From Brasenia schreberi (Eukaryota; Streptophyta; Magnoliopsida; Nymphaeales; Cabombaceae), in assembly GCA_036023115.1 (NCBI GenBank), contig JAYKKT010000061.1:15874501-15938500 (forward strand): a stretch of DNA of 64,000 nucleotides. Direction: 5' to 3'. Positions within the stretch are counted from its first letter, which is position 1. Each line of letters opens with the position of its first letter. The notes under the pieces are model-generated. The model was given only the letters and a program-made list of their open reading frames with translations, ran no database searches and had not been told where the DNA came from. Below are positions 12,779 to 25,543 of this stretch, piece after piece. Position numbers and translations under genes: made by a program.

Positions 12779-13300
12779 TGCTGAATTTTTGGTTAGGTTG
12801 CAACTAGAACCCTTACCCAGAACAAAATCGGGGTCTAGGAACAATAATGCCCGATCAAGGCATTATAGAGAAGTTAGAGAGGGTGAAGAAACCACCACCC
12901 GCTATGTTTTTTATCGTGTTAATATGGTGATTTGCAAGTGATGAGACTCAATAGACTCAATAGAGGGCTCTCCAAGATTCTACAGTCTCGAGAAGAACCT
13001 ACCTAGACGAGCGACGATGCTAGAGAAAGCATTGGAAAAAGGTATATTTTGTGTTAGTTTTCTCTTCTTCTATTGGACTTCCACTTTTCCGGTGAAAAAA
13101 TGATCGTCATCTGTTGATTTAGGTTTGGGTTGGCATATTGTGATTGCACGAGGCATTGAGATGAGCCATCAACCTTGAAGATGGGTTTTGCACGTGTTCT
13201 AGTGAAAATCGATGTCATTGGGTGCCGATTGGTTTGGGTCATGAGAGTTTTAGTTATTTTTGATAAATGGGTTAAGTACAATCTCGATCTTGTCTTACAG
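12763..13300 (+). mobile_element. Polypurine tract and probable 3' LTR start of the gypsy element
   Basis: The sequence TTCTTTAAGGGGATAGAATG at about 12759-12780 matches the polypurine tract that follows the polyprotein of Del/Tekay elements. The 3' LTR should begin at about 12779 with TG. I could not locate its other end or the matching 5' LTR, so the right boundary is arbitrary. Confidence 0.5.
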
Positions 13301-16079
13301 GCATCCAAAAATGCCTCCTAGTTGCCAGACTTTCCACACACAAAATGGCTCCCATTTCTTTTTCTTTTTTTAAAATTTTTTCTGGCAAAACAACGTAGCC
13401 AATGGTGACCTCAATTCTGATTTAGTGGTGCAAGATCAAGCAGATGGCCAGGGACCACCACTAGTCTTGGTCAATGCCGAAAAATGGCAAAATCACTGAT
13501 AGAAAATCCCATAGAATTTGGTTCTTATAGGTTGTGTCCTATTCTGCGTGTCATGTTGTGTCTGACACGGTGACAAGTCGCTTCGTGTCCCAGCACTATA
13601 GCATGCTTGGATCCATATCGTGTCAATGAGCACTATGTCATACTAGTAGTTTCATGTTAGATAGGTTCTAAAATAATTTTCTGGATCAAGTTCAGGGTAG
13701 GTTCTATGTTGATACAACGATACAGAATACTTGTTGTAATGCATAAATTGAATCTAGATATCAGTTTTTGATCTTAGTCTATTTGGATCTAAGTTAGGTT
13801 TTTCATTCGTTTTAGGGTCTTCTAGTATTCGATTTGAATCCAGTTTATTGCCTTGAACTAGTGATTAAATAAAATTTAATATTGTTATTACTTTTAAAAT
13901 GTTTGAAAATTAAAATAAGAGGATTTGGGGGTTATAAGAGTGGGCCAACAGCATGAGGATTGGATGTTATTTGATATTTTATTTGAGTTTGGATTGGTTA
14001 TGCGTATCCGTAAATATTATTTATACTCATATTTGTGTGAGGTACGTCCATGTGGCATCATCGTCGTGTTGTAGGCATATCTGAAACGCTACATAGCCAA
14101 AATTCAAACTTCTTTGTCCCATGTCGTTTCACTTTCTAAATTTCCTAAGTTTTTGAATTTATTTCGTAAAATTTTTGTATAGCATGTATTAATTAACGGC
14201 CATGGCTTTTAGTCTTATATATAATTGTTGACAGTTTTTGTTCGGCAGCACTTTCTAACTGAAAAAATCATATTCTCATATACCAAGTTTATTTGCAGTA
14301 TAATTGATTATAGTTATCTACTTGCATGCTAAGAGAAGCTGAACCATTGTTTGGAACTGATGACGTGGTTGGTTTCCCAAAATTGAGAATCCTTTGTATT
14401 GGTGCGCTTCGAGGTTGAGCCTACAAGTGAGACAAAATGACCACAAACACCCGCACAACCTAAACTTGACCCTGTCTTAGGGTAAATCTGGATGCTTGGA
14501 CCCTCGGATACAAGGACTCAAAACTGGTGTAACCGGTTGCAATGGAATTAATATTATTATGAATCTATTTTCAAAGTCCAAAGTAGAAGTATCAAATTTT
14601 CAAGAACTTATTGCAAGTGAGAAAAGGATATCTCATCTCCACAGAAACTCCATTCTTGTAAAATGCCTCAGTAACGAATGTATTTCTTCTCGACGCCTTG
14701 ACTGTACGTATGTACATATATACATTTTTTTTATATGCATGTATGTATTATGTGTGTTTGCACCCAATCTCTTGTAATGTAACATCTTTGCTGGTCACAA
14801 TATGTAGCAAAAACAGTCAAAGTCTGATGAACATCAGTTGTTAACAAAGATATTTAATGAAATTCATTTTGCATAAGTCAAATATAGTTCCTCTGCATAA
14901 TGAGTTCATATCATATTTATAATCTGGACGCAGATCTACTAGAAATCGTATCAACCTTTATTAGAAACTCATTAAAAGCATTTTTTATAGAGTATCGGGA
15001 CGCATCCGTTCTATTTTTAGCAGTAAATCTGAAATCTTGTTTGGTTGCCCGGATTTCGGATATTGCCTCATCTTCCTTTAGTTATAAACCAACTCACACC
15101 ACCTGGAGTTGATTCGACTCATTCAGCAGTCGTGGCCATGCTATCTTTTCTATCCATATTCGAATCAGATCTCAAAATGGATTAACAAAATAAGCCAGAT
15201 ATGATGAACTTTATAGCAGTTCCGAATCCAATCTGTTTTTGCATCCCTACCATGATGAGAGCTTCGAGTTGTATCCAAAATGAGCATGCCTTGCCTTGGG
15301 TCACAAACGGCAGGGCGCTCTCCACCATTGCAGCTGGTGGGAAGCTCGACTCCCAGAGGATGCATTGCTCTTGTATTTCAAAAGAATAGTTTGAAACTGG
15401 TGCCACTGTTCCAGGACGGTTCTGAAATCAGAACTGGAATGGTCCCGAAACTGGAACCCGCCCTGAGACGGTTAGGTTCCAGGCAAACTGAGGATTTCAA
15501 TGAGTCAGACATGGATCTAGCATTTCTGGACCTGACAAGTACTACACCTGACTGACTGCCCCCTTACATAATAGGATTAGGATTTGGGTTTAGATGAGAA
15601 GATATTAAATCAGATCTGACTTGTTTAAGTCGTCTGACTGTATTTTGCAAGCAATGTTGTGTTTAGATGTGAAAATTCAAACTCGGATCTTGTTTGCTTA
15701 CCAAATACGCCAATTGGATTCAGAGTTTGGATGGATCCAGGTCAGAATCCAACCCATCAACGTTCCCTGGATTAAGAGCTGTCTTTTCCCAATTTCTTAG
15801 TTTTATTTGTCATTAAAGATTACCAGAAGAGTTGGATTTTGACAATCAAAACGTTAAATATTACTAACAAAATCGTGCTGAATTAAATAACTAATTTGCT
15901 GGATCCTGCGCTTCTCTCTCAACTCCCATACATGACATTTCTAGCACCTATAATAAAAATAGAAATAGGAATGGCAATGGCAATGGCAATGGCGGGGTCA
16001 GAGACGTGTATACCTATATCCGGTTAGACCTGAACCTTAACGGGGACGGGGCGGGTATGAGTTAGGATACTCTTTTTCT
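13301..16079. other. Intergenic DNA with no supported gene
   Basis: Short open frames occur but none shows a domain, conserved motif or convincing splice structure. The stretch at 15970-16080 contains repeated GGCAAT and GC-rich text that might be a MITE end, but I could not find the partner. Confidence 0.35.
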
Positions 16080-16125
16080 AAATGGGTAACAGGGCGGTTA
16101 ATTTATGTATATCTAAATCTCTTTC

Positions 16126-16215
16126 TCTCTCTATATATATATGTATATGTATATGTATGTATATATGTTTGTATGTATGCTTGTATGTATGTATATATGT
16201 TTGTATGTATGTATG
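16126..16215. repeat. Imperfect TATG/TGTATG microsatellite
   Basis: A run of TATATATG, TGTATG and TTGTATGTATG variants about 90 bp long. Confidence 0.85.
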
Positions 16216-16572
16216 GATTGATTTAAAGCCGAGCAATGTCCAATTTGGACATGATTTCAAAATTTTATTCTTGGCAAGCAACCAAAGACTGATATCTAAC
16301 ATGTATTTGCGTCCAACTCCGTCAACCCTATTCCAGTAACCTTTTGTATTTGCATCTAATCCAAACTTTTTGTGTCGCAAGGAACCCGTGAATTTATAAG
16401 TAATCATGTTCATTCTTTTGGCATTTTTTAGTTGATAGGTTTCAACTGTTTCCTATCAATCCTGTGAAATTCACAAGGGCGTTTTAGTTGTATGCACATA
16501 TTGGTAGTCTTAATTCTATTTTAACATCAAACTTTAAGAATAAAATAAAATCCATGTTTCTGCACGGATCTT

Positions 16573-16603
<31 letters not shown>

Positions 16604-16729
16604 TCTATCTTACACACCTGTGGCACATGCATGCATATCTATGCATTCTTGTGCCTTTGAAAACATGAGTGCTATTTACTGAGTTATAAGAGTTTTAAAA
16701 TACAAAAGAAAAACCTTTCAAAAAAGTAA

Positions 16730-16758
16730 GACAAATGTATGAGTATGTACGTGTCAAA

Positions 16759-16795
<37 letters not shown>

Positions 16796-17409
16796 CTAAG
16801 TTATATGCACACAATAAAATAAATAATGTAAAATAGTAGGTCCCAATCAAATAAATGCAAAGAAAAACCTTTAAAAAACAAGAGAAATGTATGAGTATGT
16901 AGGTGTCAAATGAGTATGCATGTGTCAAAGGTTTATATATATATAAGTTATATGCACATACTATAAAATACATAATGCAAAAAATAGTGGGTCCCAAACA
17001 AATAAATGCAATGCAACCCACCTATTTTTGTAATGATGGCCTACTATTTTTACATTGTGCATTCCGTGTGCATTATGTAGCCATGCACATACTACACATG
17101 TATATACATACATACACACATTATATATTTTGTGAATGTGCTTTTTCTTATATATGAGTATTTACGTGTCAAAGGTTTATTCTCATATATATATATATAT
17201 ATATGAGACTAAGCTATATGCACACACTATAAAATGCATAGTGCAAAATAGTGGGTCCAATCAAATAAATGCAAAGAAAAACCTTTTAAAAAAACAAGAG
17301 AAATTTATGTGTCAAATAAGTATTAACATACTACAACAACCTTATTACTTACACTCTTAAAGGAAAGGAAATCTATGAGTATTTATGTGTCAAAGGTTAA
17401 ATGTTGTTT

Positions 17410-17469
<60 letters not shown>

Positions 17470-17470
17470 T
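16730..17470. repeat. Diverged tandem repeats of an AT-rich unit ending in a (TA)n run
   Basis: A phrase close to GAGTATNTACGTGTCAAAGG recurs at about 16741, 16910, 17155 and 17378. Each copy is followed by TA repeats, then GAGACTAAG-TATATGCACAC, then GTGGGTCCCAATCAAATAAATGCAAAG. Unit length varies from about 170 to 245 bp, mostly through TA-length differences. A final pure (TA)n run spans about 17411-17467. No coding role is evident. Confidence 0.8.
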
Positions 17471-17500
17471 AGATCTTGTCCTCTAACATAATCACTAATC

Positions 17501-17625
17501 TCTCACGTTCTAGGACCAGCTACATGGATTCTTTGTTTTCATAGAACCCTATCATAATTTATAGGGTCCATAATAAATAAGTCCAACAAAGTTTTATGGT
17601 TGGTGTCAAAAACCTAATCCGGGCT
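17501..17625 (+). mobile_element. 3'-end fragment of an RTE-type LINE
   Basis: The text ACCAGCTACATGGATTCTTT, then CCCTATCATAATTTATAGGG and AATAAGTCCAACAAAGTTTTA, closely parallels the 3' tail of the longer RTE copy at about 20370-20460. Only the tail is present, as expected of a 5'-truncated insertion or a decayed one. Confidence 0.6.
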
Positions 17626-19250
17626 TTAGACTCTTATGTTCTTTTTTGATGGAATGAATGTAATTTATAAAAATATAAAGTTTCTTAGAAAAAATAAAAA
17701 ACAATGTTATTCTACTTATATCTCTAAAAAGGGAGAACATAAGTAAACAATGTGTAGTAAGCAAGACCCAATCACTCACTCACTTCCACATACACTACCC
17801 TGCAGTACAGTGCATCTATCTCACTAATCAGAAACTCATGCAAGGTACCACTCTGAGACTACCGAAACACAAATTTTCAGTTTATGTCAGAAGCCTCCAT
17901 TCAGTATAAGGTTTTAGGCAATTGGCATTCCATGTAAAAGTTATCAAACTTCGTCAGCTGAAGAGTCCCAAGAGTCTAAAGATGACGCCAATGCCAAATC
18001 ATCAAATTTGGGCACAAAAAGGTTAAAGGTTACCTTGTTTGAGTGGCTATGTGGTTGACAGCTTTACCTGATTTCCTAAGGACCTTGATGGAGACACGGT
18101 CTGATGGCGCTAGATCCCTCAATACCTTTAGGAACATTGTTTGAGAAACTGGAAGATTGAGAACCTTGGTACCTAATCAATCTAATTGCACATAAGGACA
18201 GAACCTGGCGTTCCGAACAAATTTAATTCATTTTGCAATGAAAAATCATAGTTACAAACTCATATGGGTCTAGGTCTACAATTCTATTACAAGAGCCTGA
18301 CACCACAAATCAAGCACACTCATGTTCTTAATGAAAAGTCTAAATTCAAAGATTTATTGGAACTGAAAAACTAACATATAATTTTCAATCACCAAATCCT
18401 CTCTTCAACCCAATAACCTAAATAAGCAACGATGGTGATTCATATGTCATCGGGAAATATTTCAGGCCGCAAGTTAGCTTTTTAACCTGTATGCAGCCAA
18501 AGCTAGGTTTGTCACCCCATTTTGGTGGCCTTCAAACAACAAAAGGTATCCTCTGTGCAATTTCTTGCAATAACTACCTTACCCACTTGGCTGCATTCAC
18601 AAAATTCACAACTAGAGTACAACTATGATGCAGGAGAACGCACAGATAGATGCACACACACACACACAGAATGCATGGAGTTCTTTCCTTTGAACGATAG
18701 AACTTGAAAGAAATAGAAACATAGGGTAGACCATAAAGAGGAAAAACTGAACGGATAGCAGTTGGATTTCCCTTCTATTTTGATATTTCAGGCTATTATT
18801 TTAAGCTCCGGTGATCTCGATAATGTCCATTGCAATCTCTTCATCCACACGAAGCTACAAACGTAGCTGGAACTACTCAAGCAATGTACGTAACCCATGT
18901 AATGCAATCAGCAAACCAACATTGTGTAGAAGGGTTCCAGTCTTCCAGAAGATGCTTCTTAATACAAGATGCAGTTTCGTCGACTATCTTAATATAAAAG
19001 CTCATCATCAAAGCACAACTGCTGATATTCATTTTCAACACATGTACACTCTTTGGAAGAAAATTGACCATGGAAGGACCACATTGCATTCTCCAACACC
19101 ATCATGAAGGATATTCTAGTATTTCCAAACAATCTGTCATCAGAATAAGAAAGTGCAATCAATGTAAGAAAAACTATACAAAAAATTTCATATATAACTA
19201 GCTCTGGCGAAAGGGACAAAATCTCATACAACTATAAAGACTACAATGGT
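17626..19250. other. Intergenic or unrecognised transcribed DNA
   Basis: No complete gene is supported. One possible minus-strand terminal exon (18801-18854) is reported among the findings. A short CA run lies at about 18655-18667. Confidence 0.3.
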
Positions 19251-19259
19251 GCACATGAA

Positions 19260-20560
19260 GGATTCCATTGAAGTTAATATTAGATTATATCTAGGATCAA
19301 CTTTAACCCTATATTGCCTTGGTTATTGACAAGTTAAGAAAACATATTCAAGATGAAGTACTTTAAGTGTATGTTATTCGCAAATGACAATTGTGTTAGT
19401 GGATTAGTCTAAGAAAAAAAGGAATTGGATTTGCAAAAGGAAATATTAGAAAATAAAGACTTTCAGCTTAATAGAACTAAGACAAAATATATGAAATGCA
19501 AGTTTGATCATTTGATTCCTATAAATACTATAGAAATTAAAATTGATACACATTGCATCCCCAAAGAGAAAGTTTTAACTTCTAAGTACCTAGAGTCAGT
19601 TTTTTTTATAGTGATAGAAAAATTGATAGAGATGTTATACATGAACTAATGCAAGTTAGTTAAAATGAAAGGTGTATTAAATATCTTATATGACAAGAAG
19701 AAACAATTAAAGTTAAAGGGTAAATATTAGAGCACCAATTAGACCCATAGAAATAATAAACTGCTGAATGTTAGGCATTTAATAATAAACATCTGCAAAA
19801 GATGTCTGTGGTAGAAATAAAAATGCCGACACCGATCAGTGGTCACACATAGAAAGATTGTATTAGTAACAAGGTTATGAGACATTGAAAATAACACTAA
19901 TAGACGATAAAATAAGGAAAAATCATTTAAGTAGCTTAAATACGTGGAAAGCAGACCAAAGGAAGCTCCGATAAGATGTGAGAAACTGAATGGTGAAAAT
20001 TTTAGAAGAGAAAAAAGAAGACCGTAGAAGTGTTGAAAGGAAATAATAAAGAATAATATACCTTTTATCGAGTTAAATGTTAGCATGATACAAGATAAAG
20101 CTCTATGGAAACAAAGAATCCATGTAGCCGACCCATCTAGTATGGAAAAAGGCTTAGTTGTTGTTCTTATGAGAGATGGGTACTGGACATATAATTCATT
20201 TAAATAAGTGAACTCCTTTTCTTCACTCTCTTTAAAGACCTGAATTGCAGTCAGTTACACCTTATTTTAAGAGTGATTTGATGTACTCAAGTACGATCTG
20301 ATCTACCATAAAACTTGACAGAATACATACCACAAAACAACAACAACTAAGCCTTTTCCCATACTAGATGGGGTCGGCTATATGGATTATTTGTTTCCAC
20401 ATAGCCCTATCATAATTTGTAGAATCCATGGTAAATAAGTCCGACAAAGTTTTACGCTACTGTCGGAAGCCTACCACAGTTACACAACTCTCCTCCTTTA
20501 TCTGGGCTTGGGACTGGTCATGCAAGAGTGATCCCTTACATGGGCGGAGTTAATACATTC
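19260..20560 (+). pseudogene. Decayed RTE-type non-LTR retrotransposon (3' half)
   Basis: Reverse-transcriptase text begins with LVIDKL-like residues, then HIQDEV, then MLFAND at 19371-19388, where the family has FADD. QLNRTKTKYMKCKFD follows at about 19450-19510. Further on is IEIKIDTHCIPK, and near 19935-19985 VESRPKEAPIRCEK, matching the conserved tail of RTE proteins. The 3' UTR (about 20340-20545) contains AAGCCTTTTCCCATACTAGA and GGGGTCGGCTATATGGATT, a very widespread plant RTE tail. The 5' half is missing, and stops and shifts make it inactive. The FADD to FAND change removes a catalytic aspartate. Confidence 0.8.
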
Positions 20561-21319
20561 CGCAGAACACTAGAAATAATTTATTTAAACATTTTTTTAG
20601 ATAAGGCAAAATGGTTTAAAATTAAAGATCCCATCTTTTTTAGCTTATTGAGGAAAAGATAGTATGATGAATTCAAGGACATATCGTAAATGTCAATTTC
20701 TTGAAAAATTGCATGACACAATGTTTTAGAACATGAGTGTGTACCATACATGGGTTCATAAGATACTTCTATCTTCCGTTTTTTAGTTAATTATAAAAAG
20801 CAAGTAAATGGGACAAGATAAAACTCAATGGAAATTGGAAAACCCTGTTGCTTATCCCATCATTTTGGTTTTGTTTGTATAGAAATTAGAAAGGAGAAAA
20901 AAAAACATGAACACTTCTTCCTTCTCTATTTCAAGTTACTAATCTCTCTGTCTATTCTTCAAGCGTGGAACTAAACATACACCAATGTAACAGTGAAAGA
21001 AACATATGGGATTTATCAAAGAAGAAAATGCTCCAAGAAAATTAGAACCGGGCATTTCAACACATATTTTCAGTACTAATTCTAACTTTGAGTAGTTAAA
21101 AAAGTCATCACTCCTAAGATTGTCTTGAAAAACTCATTTAGCTTTCCAACTATTCATATAGTCCTTTGGGGATGCATTGTTTCTGCAATACACATTCTTC
21201 TTGCATACTATTCAACAAACTTGGATGATCAAAGTTGGCCTTACTATTTTGGGTTCTTGCCTTGCATTCAATGGATAATGATACTTGGGCATTTGTTCCA
21301 CTATACTAACATCCTATGT
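20561..21319. other. Intergenic DNA
   Basis: No supported gene, RNA or element. Confidence 0.35.
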
Positions 21320-21639
21320 CACATGGGTGCGGATGCGGGATACGGCAAATTTCAAAAATTTTGGGTACGGCAACACGACTAAGGTATATAATACTAGAAC
21401 AAGTGAGACATCAATTAACATAAGTATATGACGACAATAATAAGTACAAACTTTATATTAAAGCAAAACAAGTAAACAACTATTAATTTCATCATAATAC
21501 ACAAATCAATTAAAAGAAAATCATGATTTGCATATCAACAATATTATAAATTTATAAGTGAAGGGACTATCGACAATATTATCAACTATGAACAATATTA
21601 ATGTTTGATAAATGAAATGAACATGTACCTGATAAATTA

Positions 21640-23990
21640 TACATCTTCACTATCAACAATATTATCAACTGAAGGAACTATGGGATCAGTGAGTTCCATA
21701 TTAAGGGTATGCAAATCTTGGCTATCATCTAAGTGATATTCCTCCAGGTTTGCATCTCAATATTTTGATGCTCCTTCACTGCAATATATTCAAATAAATA
21801 ACAATAAAAGATCAAATATAATCATCATGATTAATAGAAAAGAAAACAATTTTGAAATATTGTCGATAGTGAAGATCGTGAAACCAATCTTAGATTTTAA
21901 TGAATACAAACCAAGTCTTCAGCGCGACTACTTGAGAGATTGTTCCTTTTGATATTGGGAATTTGAGAATATGTACTCCAATTTCTTTCACAACAAGATG
22001 AAGTAGCAGGTTGAGATAATAATTTTGAAGCAAGCTTTTGAATAAAATAAGAGACATCTCAAATCCATAACATGCCCACCAATTTAGTGGATCTTGATAA
22101 TCCCTTGCTTCTAGTGAATCAAGTCTCGCACAAGAAAACTTTCCATATTCAAAATTTACTTGCGTAAGTAGGTATGACTCACGATAAATCCTTCCCAAAC
22201 ACATTTGTCTATTCTTTGCTATTTCAGGATCTTGATTAGGAGGACTACGCTCAATGCTCTCATGCAACCATTTCTTCCCATAATATCTTGGATTTAAAGA
22301 ATGTGCTAAACAATGCAAGGGAGTGTTGCTTTTGTCCCATCTTGAAACTAATATAGAATGAATATGATCATAAAACGATGATGTCTCATGAAGTTCTTTT
22401 CCCTTGTGCTTCAAAATTATTGACTCAACTTTTTCAATCATGGTATCGCATATTTCATAAACTTTATGGAGCATTGGTTCATCTTTATCAACTTCTCTCA
22501 ACATCTTCCAAATAGGCTGAATGAATTCAAGAAAATATGATACCTTGTCCCATAGGCTGAATGAATTCAAGAAAATATGATACCTTGTCCCACCATAAAT
22601 CATTAAGAATAATAGTCTTCATTGCTTGGGCCCTTGCTTGATTTACAACCTTGTTACCACGGTATGAATCTTAGCTTGGATCACTAACCATCTGAACCAA
22701 TGATGTCTTGATTGTGTTGAATCTTTTTACCATCACAATCAAAGAAGCAAAACGTGTTTCTACAACCTTCAACAACTTTAAATGAGAATATCTATTAATA
22801 TGGCTGAAATTAAATGGTGATTCATTATAAAATTCCTTATCTTTATACAATCTGCTCTCATATCTTCAATCCATGAACACAATTCACATACACGAAGATT
22901 ATCTTTATCTTCTAATGGCTTACATATACGATAAAGAGTCAAATCTAAACTCTGAGCTACACAAGGTGTCCAAAAAATGTGTGGATAATCACCTTCCAAA
23001 TTTAACCCTGCACTTTCACACTTAGCTGCATTATCAGTGATTATTTGTACAACATTATCTAGTTCAACACTCTTAATAACTTCTACAAATAAATCTTTCA
23101 AGTAACTTACAGTTTTAATTTCTCTAGATGCATCATCAGACTTCTAAAATATTGGTACACTAATTGAATAAGCAATGAAATTAATGAGTGGACGCCTTTG
23201 AATATAACTCCATCCATCAGAAACAATAGAAACACCATTAGTTTCCCATGAAAACTTCTTATCTTCTAAAAGTCTTTCAATATTGGTTTTTTCTTCTTTA
23301 AAAATTATGATTCACAATTTTTTCGAACTTGGAGGAACATAACCATGTAAATTACAATTAGCCAATGAAGTGACAAGATCTTTCCAATATGGATTTCTTG
23401 CTCCATTAAAAGGAAGTGAACTTGAAAAGAAAAATCTTCCAACCTTTCTATTAATCTCCTCCCTTCCAACTACATTAAATGATTTTTTAATTACTCCTCC
23501 TTTAAAACCTTTAAACTCACTTTGCATTAACTTTCTTTTCTTTTCTGCATCTTCTTTGTATCCACCAAATAATGGAATATTTGTTCCTTTCTCACTCCTT
23601 TCGTTTTTCTTTTCATACTCATCTTGCTTTTTCATTAATTGTCTTCGTAAATACTCATCCACATTCGGACATGCTCTTATACCATGTTTTGATAATTTTA
23701 AAATATGTGCCTTCACTCTGGTATACGATCCTGTAAAACTAATGTTGTAAAATTTACACATAAAATGTGTATTACCTCCACCACCTTCGTATGATTCTCC
23801 CCTTTATATGTACATCCACAATGGTGCATCTTCACGAGGTGTTGAAATTGAAGGTTTTGTAACTTTTATTGTTGATCCTGAACTTAAATGAATACTTCCA
23901 CCAGAACTACCAATAGGGCCAGTACCAATTGATACTCCTTTTCCTTTTCTATTGTCGGTTACTTTTAGGATCAACTCAATTCACAATTTC
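21640..23990 (-). pseudogene. Decayed hAT transposase (BED zinc finger, DUF659, hATC)
   Basis: Read on the minus strand, the order is as follows. A BED-type finger remnant (about 23660-23830) has CKFYNISFTGSYTRVKAHIL and a downstream Cys. DUF659 (about 22780-23400) has NPYWKDLVTSLAN, SWETNGVSIVSDGWS and DNAAKCESAG with HIFWTPCVAQSLDL. The hAT C-terminal region (about 21900-22500) has LNPRYYGKKWLHE and DPLNWWACYG. The dimerisation signature (LASKLLSQPATSSCCERNWS, then RAEDLVCIH) continues in a different frame, so a frameshift separates it from DPLNWW. Several stops and a 40-bp tandem duplication at 22512-22591 also break it. The acidic C-terminal tail may extend to about 21640. It belongs to the large plant hAT class with an N-terminal BED finger. 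It is inactive as read. Confidence 0.85.
22512..22591. repeat. 40-bp perfect or near-perfect tandem duplication inside the hAT transposase
   Basis: The unit starting ATAGGCTGAATGAATTCAAG at 22512 is repeated immediately at 22552. A 40-bp insertion is not a multiple of three, so it shifts the reading frame. The two copies appear identical, which suggests a recent event relative to the other damage. Confidence 0.9.
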
Positions 23991-24411
23991 ACAATCTGAT
24001 TGAAAAACAAAATATCAAAAATAACAAATAGGAGATGGAGTCCACCTAAATTATTCCTATAAGGCTACCTAAATGATGATAATAACTTTGTATACAAATT
24101 ATGGACCACCAATTAGCCCCATCATTAATTTCCTAATTTACTGCTTATATCAGACTATGGATCGATTGGTGATTGATAATAAAGTTTACCACCTAGACAG
24201 ATGATTCAGATCTAGATCATAAGAGATCATGGGTTGAGCCCAAGATATGCTTATCATGTAAAAAAGTTATAAATTGAACGAGTATTTGCTTATGTAAATG
24301 ACAGAATCTGAGGCTCATACATCTTCTAGCACATCTTCTAAGCCCGCATTAGGCTTAAGCATGCTTTTAGGCTATTCAGGTGGGTGATGTGGTGTATGCT
24401 CACATGAGGAG

Positions 24412-25543
24412 GTTCCACTCAGTGTTGTGTGACGCGTATCGTATAGTGTATCATTTTGCTCCACGATTCTGGCGTATCGTAGCGTATCATATCATATCAT
24501 ATTGTATCATTATTTAATATTAAAAAAATAAGAAAAAATATAAAAAATCAGGAAAATTTAGTAAACAAAAAAATAGAAAAATTTAGGAAAAATCTAATAA
24601 TTGCAAAGAATTCATATAATGCAAAGTTAAGTACATATGATCATGATTCACCATTGAACAATTGAACAAAATTTACATATTTTGAAGCGAAAAATGAAAT
24701 ACATTTACATTTACATATTATAATCAGGATCATCAACTAAATAATCTCCATCTTCTCCTTGCTGAAGATCCTCATCACCACCTTCTGCTTCAAAATCAAA
24801 ATCTTCATCTCCTTGATAATGTTGTTGTGCTTCTTTCAAATTAATCCATGCAATGTCTTCTTCAGTTAGGAGGGCATTTTCTTCGCTATTTTCTATAATT
24901 CAGTCTTCTAATATATCAAAATTATCTAAACTTATTGAATCAAATTGGCTTTCTTCTCTATTTACCTTTTTCAATTGTCTACAAGAAAGAAAACATGCAT
25001 CTGATCTTTAATCTTGAACCCTCAACTAGTATACCCCACTGCCATGCCGGATCATCAGACCGAGAATGGGAGTCTCTAACACCCCTTCCTCTCATCTCAA
25101 TTGAGTACTTTAATTCAATAAAAAACCGAAAAAATAAAAGCACTTTGTAAATCCCCAATCTTCACGTAACACTCAAATAGAGTGTCTCCCACTTCATAAA
25201 TGCAATAAAAATAATATTCACAAACTTAATAACTTCATATTTTGTCATTTAAAAAAAGAAAAATGCAAGTAACACAAAAAAATAACAAATACAAAGAAAA
25301 AAATGAAGGAAAATACTCAAAATATACCACAATCCGAGTTAGGAGGCTTGCACGAACACTATAGAGATTTTTTTTGGACCCTTGAACCCCAAGGAGGAGG
25401 AGAACCACGAGAAGAAAGCATGAAAAACTCCAAAAAAAGCATAGAAACCTACAAAAATGTGGGTTTCTGTTCGGCCCCAGGGCGTATCGCACGATAACCT
25501 CTATCTTACGATATGGTGCGATACAGACAACACTGGTTCCACT
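24412..25543. mobile_element. Non-autonomous hAT element with perfect 8-bp target duplication (copy 1)
   Basis: The element (24420-25535, 1116 bp) starts CAGTGTTGTGTGACGCG and ends AGACAACACTG; the terminal nine bases are inverted repeats. It is flanked on both sides by GTTCCACT (24412-24419 and 25536-25543), an exact 8-bp duplication typical of hAT insertion. Near both ends the text is crowded with CGTATC/GATACG words, which resemble the subterminal transposase-binding repeats of hAT elements. The interior includes, on the minus strand, acidic text resembling the C-terminal tail of hAT proteins (around 24720-24930). It lacks a transposase catalytic region and would depend on a partner element. 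Confidence 0.88.

Noticed and set aside
16078..16413. Frames made of Ile/Tyr/His/Thr repeats
   Set aside because: They are translations of the TATG microsatellite.
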